Assembly: GCA_964611145.1 (NCBI GenBank)
Contig: CAZSYM010000010.1
Location: forward strand, 1 to 64,000
Direction of reading: 5' to 3'
From: WFQV01 sp964611145
GTDB taxonomy: Bacteria; Bacteroidota; Ignavibacteria; Ignavibacteriales; Melioribacteraceae
DNA: 64,000 nucleotides
Below, one piece after another: positions 36,046 through 43,001 of the stretch (position 1 is the stretch's first letter; each line of letters opens with the position of its first letter). Under the pieces are notes generated by a model. It was given only the letters and a program-made list of their open reading frames with translations, did not search any database and had not been told where the DNA came from. The translations under genes were made by a program, and so were the position numbers.

Positions 36046-36591
36046 ATGTATAACGATAAAGATGCAAAAAAGATTGTTGAGATTATAAAAAACTTTGCGC
36101 GTAAAAATTCTCTTTGGGTCGTGGCGTATGGAACAGGTTGCGGAGCTATAGAATTGCCTCCGACAATGACTTCCCGTTACGATGCGGAACGTTTCGGAAT
36201 TCGTGGTTCCGCCACTCCACGACAAGCCGACGTGTTGTTGATTACCGGCTATCTTGCCACTAAGACTCTCAAGCGGGTAATTAGAACTTACGAGCAGATG
36301 CAGGACCCCAAATATGTTATAGGCTTCGGCTCTTGTACTATAAATGGCGGAATGTATTGGGATTCTTACAATACCATTAAGGCGTTGGATAGATATTTGC
36401 CCGTGGATGTTTTCATCAACGGTTGTATGCCTCGCCCCGAAGCGGTGATTTCCGGCTTTATTAAATTGCAAGAATTAATTGCCGCAGGTAAAGCGGACGG
36501 TGCACGCAAATACAAAGAAAATTTGGAATGGTATCGTGAGAATCAACGCAAGGTAATTAAGAATTGGAAAATGCCCGATTATAATTGGTGA
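36046..36591 (+). CDS. NuoB/MbhJ-like iron-sulfur subunit with only three cluster cysteines
   Basis: 181 residues from ATG 36046 behind AGGTGAGAAA; an upstream ATG inside the NuoH-like gene is rejected. This is the [4Fe-4S] (N2-type) subunit of the arm. Its cysteines are C32 (YGTGCGAIELPP), C97 (GFGSCTINGG) and C127 (NGCMPRPEA). The neighbour of C32 in NuoB is a second cysteine (CC); here it is G33. So three of four ligands remain. In the MBS structure a site-differentiated cluster was reported as the sulfur-reducing site, as I recall; a three-cysteine pattern fits. The alternative is that a non-cysteine ligand completes the cluster. Confidence 0.94.
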   Translation: MYNDKDAKKIVEIIKNFARKNSLWVVAYGTGCGAIELPPTMTSRYDAERFGIRGSATPRQADVLLITGYLATKTLKRVIRTYEQMQDPKYVIGFGSCTINGGMYWDSYNTIKALDRYLPVDVFINGCMPRPEAVISGFIKLQELIAAGKADGARKYKENLEWYRENQRKVIKNWKMPDYNW

Positions 36592-36596
36592 TATAA

Positions 36597-37184
36597 ATGG
36601 CTGAGTTGGAAAAAGAAAATAAAATCGCACAGCAAATTAATAATACGTTTCACAGCGCGGAGATTAAAATTCAGCGGGAACGGAGAGTTATTGTAAATCT
36701 CCGCAACGATTTAATCCCTCCTTTCCTCGGTTATGCCAAGGATTATCTGGGTTTTGTTCATCTTTCCCATTATTCTTGCGTGGATTGGATAGAGGAAAAT
36801 CAGTTCGAGCTGGTATTTATACTTTGGAATTATGACGAAGGAATTCAGATAATTGCCAAGACAAGAATTGATCGAACGGAACCTAAATTTGTTACCATAC
36901 GGCATTTGTGGCCCCAAGCGGAAACATACGAGCGGGAATTCCATGAAATGTACGGAATAGATTTCGAAGGAAACGACCGCTTAGGCGAGTTTATTCTTGA
37001 AGATTGGGACGATATGCCTCCGATGAGGAGGGATTTCGATACGGTGAAGTATGCGGGTGAGCATTATTATAAACGTCCCGGCCGCGAAGATGCTCAGGAC
37101 GTAAGAGAAACAATATCCAAACACAGCGGTGAAGAAATTCCCGATTTTGCTAAAGATTATTCGATACGACAAAGAGAAGAATGA
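36597..37184 (+). CDS. NuoC/MbhK-like subunit
   Basis: A 195-residue NuoC/HyfG/MbhK family protein. The signature YEREFHEMYGIDFEGNDRLG (about 110) is followed by EDWDDMPPMRRDF, as in NuoC. It packs on the NuoD-like subunit. Five bases after the NuoB-like gene, overlapping the NuoD-like gene by four bases. The C-terminal tail (about 155-195) is charged. Confidence 0.93.
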   Translation: MAELEKENKIAQQINNTFHSAEIKIQRERRVIVNLRNDLIPPFLGYAKDYLGFVHLSHYSCVDWIEENQFELVFILWNYDEGIQIIAKTRIDRTEPKFVTIRHLWPQAETYEREFHEMYGIDFEGNDRLGEFILEDWDDMPPMRRDFDTVKYAGEHYYKRPGREDAQDVRETISKHSGEEIPDFAKDYSIRQREE

Positions 37185-38284
37185 GAGAAAAAGAAACTAC
37201 ATTATATTTAGGACCTCAGCACCCCGGCATCACGGGGAATATGATGGTTAAATTGAAGGTGGCGGGGGATACCGTCGTAAAAGCGGAAACCCATGTCGGC
37301 TATCTTCACCGAGCTTTCGAAAAGTTAATGGAAGTGCGTTCGTGGATGCAATGTTTCCCGATTGTCTGCCGAATTTGTGTTCCCGAACCTGATCCCAACG
37401 AGGAAAATCTGGCGCGTGCCGTCGAGGAAATCGAAGGGCGCGAAGTTCCCGAACGTGCAAAGTATATTCGTGTTATGGTTCTGGAACTGGCTCGGCTCGG
37501 TTCGCTCCTGCTTTGGATGGGCGGACAATCTGGCTCGGCAGGGTTATATACTATGCCTCAATGGACGGTGGGCGACCGTGATTATATCCTCGACCTTTTC
37601 GAAATGCTTACGGGCGGACGTGTATATCATATGTATATTTGGCCCGGCGGTGTTCGGAGAGACCTTCCCGAAGGCTTTACGGATAAGGTCCTTTGGACAA
37701 TGGATTATCTCGAAAGTCGCCTTCCCGACTATGACCGATTGATGTTTGATAATGCAATTTTCCAGAAGAGAGCCAAAGGCGTTGGTGTGATCCCGAAGGA
37801 AAAAGCTATGGAGTGGGGCGTCGTGGGACCTCCTTTGCGGGGATGCGGAATTAAACATGACGTAAGAATCGATGAACCTTACGAGGTTTATGATAAGCTC
37901 GATTTTATCGTTCCCACTTTTGAAGGTGGCGACGTCTGGGCGCGGGCAATGGTAAGACGAATTGAATTCGAGCAGTCAATTTCCATTATTCGCCAGGTGA
38001 TTGAAAAAATGCCTAAGGGAGATTATTATAACAAAGTTCCCAATCCACTTACGTGGGAAATTCCGAAAGGCGAAGCATACGTTAAAACCGAAAGCGTGCG
38101 GGGTGAATTCGGGTATTACGTGGTGAGCGACGGTTCGCTCAAACCTCGACGCGTACATGTGCGCGGCGTTGCTTATGCCCACGGAGTTTCACTTTTGGAA
38201 AAGATATTGGTAGGCGCTAATATTGCCGATGTGTCTTTTATTATGAATAGTTTGGGCGTTTGCCCTCCGGAAATAGAGAGGTAA
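37181..38284 (+). CDS. NuoD/MbhL-like large subunit with incomplete Ni-Fe site
   Basis: A 367-residue homologue of the hydrogenase large subunit and NuoD. The N-terminal CxxC is kept (CFPIVCRICVPEP: C63, C66). At the C-terminus hydrogenases read DPCxxCTxR; here GVCPPEIER keeps C361 but has E364 in place of the second cysteine. So three of four Ni-Fe ligands remain and the fourth is Glu. Such a site is unlikely to hold Ni-Fe, so H2 chemistry is not expected. The family keeps H/Y residues typical of complex I (GPQHPG, 11-16; THVGYLHRAFEKL, 37-49). It corresponds best to MBX/MBS-type L subunits. Confidence 0.95.
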   Translation: MREKETTLYLGPQHPGITGNMMVKLKVAGDTVVKAETHVGYLHRAFEKLMEVRSWMQCFPIVCRICVPEPDPNEENLARAVEEIEGREVPERAKYIRVMVLELARLGSLLLWMGGQSGSAGLYTMPQWTVGDRDYILDLFEMLTGGRVYHMYIWPGGVRRDLPEGFTDKVLWTMDYLESRLPDYDRLMFDNAIFQKRAKGVGVIPKEKAMEWGVVGPPLRGCGIKHDVRIDEPYEVYDKLDFIVPTFEGGDVWARAMVRRIEFEQSISIIRQVIEKMPKGDYYNKVPNPLTWEIPKGEAYVKTESVRGEFGYYVVSDGSLKPRRVHVRGVAYAHGVSLLEKILVGANIADVSFIMNSLGVCPPEIER

Positions 38285-38290
38285 AAGGAA

Positions 38291-40093
38291 ATGGCAATAG
38301 ATTTAAAAGGAATATTATCACCGTTTTCGGCTCTTAAGCAAGGGACAAAACCGCCGCATACCGTGCGTTTCCCGATGGAAACCAAACCTACGGCGGATAG
38401 ATACAGAGGACTTCATTATAACGATTTGGAAGAATGTATCGGTTGCGGAACATGCGCTACTATTTGCCAGAACAACGCAATCGATATGGTTAAACTCGAA
38501 GGTTTCGAACCGAAAGAGGGGGATTCGGGATTGCGCCCCCGTGTGGATAACGGGCGTTGTTGTTGGTGTGCCCTCTGTGTGGATGTCTGCCCCACCGGTT
38601 CCTTGAGCCTCACGAAGGATTATATTTATGTTACGGACGACCCGAATTCTTTCCTTTGGATGCCGGGAGTGGATAATCCCGACGGTAAGGAAAAGCTTTC
38701 CTTTGTAAGCCAGGAGGGAAAACCTTTACTGGATTACAAGAGAATTCCCATGCGGGAATTGGAAGGTATGGAGCGGGTCAAATCCTTTGCGGAGGTTGTG
38801 CTCGGTTATACCGAGGAAGAAGCCCGAAAGGAAGCTCAGCGTTGTGTCGGTTGCGGTATTTGTACCGATATTTGCCCCGTCCATATGCATATTCCCGAGT
38901 ATATTCACGCTATTGCCGTCGGCGACGACGAAGCCGCCGTTAAGATAATTTATGATAATAACCCCTTGGGAGAAACTTGCGGCAAGGTTTGTACCCGCCG
39001 TTGCGAAACCGTTTGCGCTATCGGACGCCGCGGCGAACCCATAGCTATTCGTTGGCTGAAACGTTATGCTACGGAACGTGCGAAGAATGTGGATATGATT
39101 GAGGAAATCGTTAATCCCACAATTTTACCGCCTAACGGACATAGCGTGGGTATAATAGGCGCAGGACCTTCCGGACTTACTGCGGCGTACTATCTTTCCC
39201 TACGTGGATTTGACGTTACAATTTACGAAGCTAAAGACCACGCTGGCGGCATGATTATGTACGGAATTCCCAAGTATCGACTCCCGTTGGAGAGTATTAA
39301 CAAACAAATCGATTATATGCGTAAAATGGGAGTCGAGATAAAATATAACACAATGGTAGGACGCGATATTTCTTTCGAGGAATTACACCAAAGGCACGAG
39401 GCGATTTTGATAGGTATAGGCTTCGAAATGCCATATGAGTTGGGAATACCGGGCGAGGATGCCGAGGGTTCTATCCAAGCAATTAATTTCCTCCGTAAAG
39501 TTAATAGCGAACAGCCTGTCGAGATAGGCGATAAGGTCGTTGTGGTTGGCGGTGGTAATGTGGCGATTGATGCCGCTAGAGTTTCCAGACGCTTGGGTGC
39601 AGATGTTACTATCCTTTACCGCCGACGCGTGGAAGATATGCCAGCGGATTGGGAGGAAATCGAAGGAGCGGAAGCCGAAGGCGTGCATATCCATCCCCAA
39701 GCTATCCCTCTCGAATTGATTACCGATGAAAACAATAAGGTTAAAGCGATTAAATATGCCAATGCCGAAATGGTGCCTGACCCGAAAGGCGGACGCCCCC
39801 GACCGAAAATAATCGAAGGCGACGAGCATATAATGGAAGTAACCGCCGTTATAGCCGCAATAGGACAAGGCGCTGATTATTCCTTCATACCGCAAGAAAT
39901 ACTCGATAAAATCGAAATGAAACGGGGAAGAATAGTTGTGAACGAAAAGCAACAGACTACCGTCCCGTGGATTTTCGCCTCCGGCGATATAGCTAACTTT
40001 GTTGCCGATGCTATTAGCGCTATTGCCGACGGCTACCGTGCCGTTAAAGGCATAGAGGAATTTATATTAAATAAAAACGGATTGGGGAGCTAA
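38291..40093 (+). CDS. NuoI-like ferredoxin fused to NfnB/GltD-type NADPH flavoprotein
   Basis: A 600-residue fusion. Residues about 40-110 form a two-cluster NuoI/MbhN ferredoxin (C49-C52-C55-C59 and C90-C93-C96-C100). A second iron-sulfur region follows (C185-C188-C191-C195 and C230-C234-C238-C242), as in the N-terminus of GltD/NfnB. An FAD Rossmann site (GIIGAGPSGLTAAYYL, about 288-303) and an NAD(P) site (VVVVGGGNVAIDAARVSRRLG, about 417-436, then ILYRRR) complete the flavoprotein. The arginines after the second Rossmann fold point to NADPH. It should connect the arm's clusters to NADP(H), giving a ferredoxin/sulfur:NADP(H) route. The same pairing occurs, to my memory, in Thermotoga MBX clusters. 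Confidence 0.94.
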   Translation: MAIDLKGILSPFSALKQGTKPPHTVRFPMETKPTADRYRGLHYNDLEECIGCGTCATICQNNAIDMVKLEGFEPKEGDSGLRPRVDNGRCCWCALCVDVCPTGSLSLTKDYIYVTDDPNSFLWMPGVDNPDGKEKLSFVSQEGKPLLDYKRIPMRELEGMERVKSFAEVVLGYTEEEARKEAQRCVGCGICTDICPVHMHIPEYIHAIAVGDDEAAVKIIYDNNPLGETCGKVCTRRCETVCAIGRRGEPIAIRWLKRYATERAKNVDMIEEIVNPTILPPNGHSVGIIGAGPSGLTAAYYLSLRGFDVTIYEAKDHAGGMIMYGIPKYRLPLESINKQIDYMRKMGVEIKYNTMVGRDISFEELHQRHEAILIGIGFEMPYELGIPGEDAEGSIQAINFLRKVNSEQPVEIGDKVVVVGGGNVAIDAARVSRRLGADVTILYRRRVEDMPADWEEIEGAEAEGVHIHPQAIPLELITDENNKVKAIKYANAEMVPDPKGGRPRPKIIEGDEHIMEVTAVIAAIGQGADYSFIPQEILDKIEMKRGRIVVNEKQQTTVPWIFASGDIANFVADAISAIADGYRAVKGIEEFILNKNGLGS

Positions 40094-40095
40094 AG

Positions 40096-41234
40096 GTGAT
40101 AGATTTATCTACAAAGTATTTGGGTATGGAATTAAAAAACCCTATTATTGCTTCCAGTTCCACTTTTACGGATAATGTCGAAAGCATTCGGGACCTGGAG
40201 CAAGCAGGCGTTTCGGCAGTTGTCCTTCGCTCGATTTTTGAAGAGGAAATTTCTCTTGAAATGGAGCATGAAATTAAAGAAGCTATCAAGGAAGGCTTTG
40301 ACGAAGGGCTCTTCGATTATTACGATGCGAAGATTAAACAGGATAATATTTCCGATTATATCAAATTGATAAAAGATGCTAAAAGTGCTGTGGATATTCC
40401 TATAATTGCCAGTGTGAATTGCATCTCCAATCACGAATGGATTTATTTTACTAAAAAAATCCAGGATGCCGGTGCCGATGCATTGGAACTGAATATGTTT
40501 TTGCTTCCCTCCGATAATCGTAAGGATTGTGCCGAACAGGAGCAACTTTATTTTGATATCGTTGAGAAAGTTCTCAAAGAAGTGGAAATTCCCGTTACTT
40601 TGAAAATAAGCAGTTACTTTTCCGATTTGGCGAAAATGATTGAACGCCTGGCGGAAACGGGAGTGAGCGGTTTGGTTCTTTTCAATAAATTTTTTGCGCC
40701 CGATTTCGATATTGAAAACGAAAAGGTTATTTCCACTTATGTTCTGAGCAATCCGCAAGATATTGTTACACCACTCCGCTGGATTGCTATTATGTCCGAT
40801 AGAGTCAATGTGGATTTGGTGGCTTCTACGGGCGTGCATAACGGGGAAGGCTTGATTAAGCAATTGTTAGCCGGGGCAACGGCTGTGCAGATTGCTTCCA
40901 CGCTTTATCGTAACGGAATGGAAGTGGTTGAAAAAATGCTTCAGGNNNNNNNNNNNNNNNNNNNNNNNNNNNNNNNNNNNNNNNNNNNNNNNNNNNNNNN
41001 NNNNNNNNNNNNNNNNNNNNNNNNNNNNNNNNNNNNNNNNNNNNNATTGCTTCCACGCTTTATCGTAACGGAATGGAAGTGGTTGAAAAAATGCTTCAGG
41101 ATTTGGAAGCGTGGATGTCTCGCAAAGGCTATGAAAAACTCGATGATTTTCGCGGAAAATTGAGCTATTCGAAAGCAATCAATCCCGCTGTTTATACAAG
41201 AATGCAATTCCTAAAACATTTCAGGACAAAGTAA
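40096..41234 (+). CDS. dihydroorotate dehydrogenase-like FMN protein, interrupted by an assembly gap
   Basis: GTG start two bases after the flavoprotein gene. The protein (MIDLSTKYLGMELKNPIIA) is a TIM-barrel flavoprotein of the dihydroorotate dehydrogenase-like family often found near ferredoxin oxidoreductases. The real frame is broken by 100 N (40946-41045). The 55 bases before the gap recur exactly after it, so the true join removes 155 bases. Joined, the frame continues QDLEAWMSRKGYEKLDDFRG to a stop at 41232-41234, giving 327 residues and an intact family-type C-terminus. Its reaction in this family is unknown; pyrimidine synthesis is unproven. Being last in the operon suggests a link to electron flow. 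Confidence 0.85.
40891..40945 (+). repeat. 55-base direct repeat, copy 1 (assembly overlap)
   Basis: This 55-base segment (from ATTGCTTCCACG to ATGCTTCAGG) recurs base for base at 41046-41100, on the other side of the N run. It lies inside a coding frame. It is best explained as an overlap left between two contigs, not as a biological repeat. Confidence 0.95.
40946..41045. other. assembly gap of 100 N
   Basis: Exactly 100 N, the usual placeholder for a gap of unknown size. The flanking 55-base duplicate and the continuity of the reading frame after removing 155 bases indicate that no sequence is missing. Confidence 0.98.
41046..41100 (+). repeat. 55-base direct repeat, copy 2 (assembly overlap)
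   Basis: Identical to 40891-40945. Removing one copy together with the N run restores a single open frame for the dihydroorotate dehydrogenase-like gene. Confidence 0.95.
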
Positions 41235-41254
41235 AAACGATTTTTTTCGAATAT

Positions 41255-41283
41255 AAAAAGGCTTCCCCACGGAAGCCTTTTTT
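41255..41283. terminator. bidirectional terminator
   Basis: A perfect hairpin AAAAAGGCTTCC/GGAAGCCTTTTT with CCAC loop lies between the convergent dihydroorotate dehydrogenase-like gene and the C69 peptidase gene. The A run on the left and T run on the right let it work in both directions. Confidence 0.92.
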
Positions 41284-41298
41284 GTTTAACGACTCGTA

Positions 41299-42918
41299 TT
41301 ATTTCCCGTCCGTTTTCCACATCGGGAGTTTAAAATGTTCTCCTCGTAATTTTATTACGTCTCTTAGCCAGCTTTCGGGATAACCTACCGATTTTATCCT
41401 TCCGTTTTCGTCGTGAATGTAACCGTCATTGTATTTCATTATCAAGAATTCGCCGAGTTCTTTCCATCTTTTTACGACTTTATCCGCTCGTCCCAGGGAG
41501 TAATCCGTCAAAAAAGATTTTGCCTTTTCCGGAGACTTTTGATAAAGTTCAAGTGCCGTTTTTTCAATGGCCGATTGTAATTCGAACTCTTCGTTTTCCA
41601 ATTCTCTTTGAACCTTTTGAATATCTTTTATCATGTAGGAATATTTAAGGTTTGCGAAATTGGAAACAAAATTGAAAACCCACCATGCGGAATCCCATGA
41701 GAATTTTTTCATAGAACCCGTTCGATAAGCTATGGGAGCTTCTTCGATTCCGCAATAAAGCGGGATATAGCAATTTGTGTAAGTGTCGTCAACTGCGTAC
41801 CAATAAACTCCGCCGATAGGATTCGGTAGCCAATTTCGGGCTTGAGAAACAAAAGAATAAGCCGTTTGTTGAGTGGAGACGGGGCGTTCCCATGAATATT
41901 CGACGCTATCGACTTTCCACGTAATCGGACGCCACCGATTTGGTGTTCCGAAAGGACCTGCATCCACACCTTTTGTCATATCGAATTCCGTTCCCTCGTA
42001 ATGGTCGCGCATCAAAGCGATTACATCCTGAACATCCAGCTTTTTGTCAGGTTTAATCCAAAGCGGATAGCGCTTTGCTCCCTTTACTCCGCGAGCGAAA
42101 TCGGGCGAGAGATTTTGAGAAGGTGCGCTACGACGGAAAATACTCCAGACTCGCATGGCACAGTAACGCAATTTTTGCGGCGTTACGGGGTCGTATGCTT
42201 CGTTGAATTTAAAAGGCTTACCCGAAGAAGGATCGTAATAACCATGTTCTACGGCAAAGGAAATAACGTTCTTGGAATAAAGACATACTTTCGGGGAGTC
42301 GAGTGGGAATTCTCCGATTCTCGACATATTCGCATGTGCGGAAATGTAGCCGTCGGGAATCTTGCGTGCCACCCAAATGGCGCCTTTTCCGCCTTTACCC
42401 GTGCCGATTATTTCCATAATCCATACTTCGTTGGGGTCGGCTATCGAGAATGTTTCGCCGGTACTGGCGTATCCGTATTTTTCAACTAAATCGGCTATTA
42501 CGTCTATTGCTTCCCGTGCCGTCTTTGCTCTTTCGAGGGTTAAATTCATTAAAGTCCAATAGTGCAAAAGACCGTCCTTGTTTTGCAATTCTTTACGTCC
42601 GTCAAAAGTGGTTTCGCCTATGGAAAGCTGGAATTCGTTCATCAAACCTATTACGGCGTATGTGTGAGGAACTTGTTTGATTTTGCCTTCCTTCCCGAAA
42701 TAGTTTTTGACTGTAATGAATTCATCGGGGGAGTGGTCTTTAGCGGGACGGTATCTGAGGTGGGGGAGAAACTCGCCGTCGCAAGAATAGGTAATTATAA
42801 CCGAGCCGTCCTTCGTTGCACCTTTGCTTACGAGAATGTTTGTACATGAATAGCTTTTTGAAAAGGGAAGTCCAATCAGAAGCAAAAGAGTAAAAAGGGA
42901 GAAGCTTTTTTTAAACAT
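41299..42918 (-). CDS. secreted C69-family dipeptidase
   Basis: A 539-residue C69 (PepD/U34) peptidase. A signal peptide (about 1-24) ends directly before Cys25, which is the expected N-terminal nucleophile (SYSCTNILVSKGATKDGSVI). Cleavage would expose it. EVWIMEIIGTGKGGKGAIWVA and YISAHANMSRIGEFPLDSP are family blocks. It should cleave dipeptides in the periplasm or outside the cell. It stands alone, on the minus strand, with the bidirectional terminator behind it. Confidence 0.92.
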   Translation of the reverse strand: MFKKSFSLFTLLLLIGLPFSKSYSCTNILVSKGATKDGSVIITYSCDGEFLPHLRYRPAKDHSPDEFITVKNYFGKEGKIKQVPHTYAVIGLMNEFQLSIGETTFDGRKELQNKDGLLHYWTLMNLTLERAKTAREAIDVIADLVEKYGYASTGETFSIADPNEVWIMEIIGTGKGGKGAIWVARKIPDGYISAHANMSRIGEFPLDSPKVCLYSKNVISFAVEHGYYDPSSGKPFKFNEAYDPVTPQKLRYCAMRVWSIFRRSAPSQNLSPDFARGVKGAKRYPLWIKPDKKLDVQDVIALMRDHYEGTEFDMTKGVDAGPFGTPNRWRPITWKVDSVEYSWERPVSTQQTAYSFVSQARNWLPNPIGGVYWYAVDDTYTNCYIPLYCGIEEAPIAYRTGSMKKFSWDSAWWVFNFVSNFANLKYSYMIKDIQKVQRELENEEFELQSAIEKTALELYQKSPEKAKSFLTDYSLGRADKVVKRWKELGEFLIMKYNDGYIHDENGRIKSVGYPESWLRDVIKLRGEHFKLPMWKTDGK

Positions 42919-43001
42919 TCTTTTCTCCGTTGTTTTATGAAAGTTAAATTAACTTGCCAATTCCGTGTCCGTATCAATTGAACGGGGAATCGGGCTATGT
43001 C

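Noticed and set aside
36046..38284. Ni-Fe hydrogenase
   Set aside because: The large subunit has C361-PPE364 instead of the C-terminal CxxC and the small subunit lacks a cluster cysteine, so catalysis of H2 is not expected.
40891..41100. Genuine tandem repeat or broken pseudogene
   Set aside because: The duplicate is exact, flanks a 100-N placeholder, and removing it restores the full frame.
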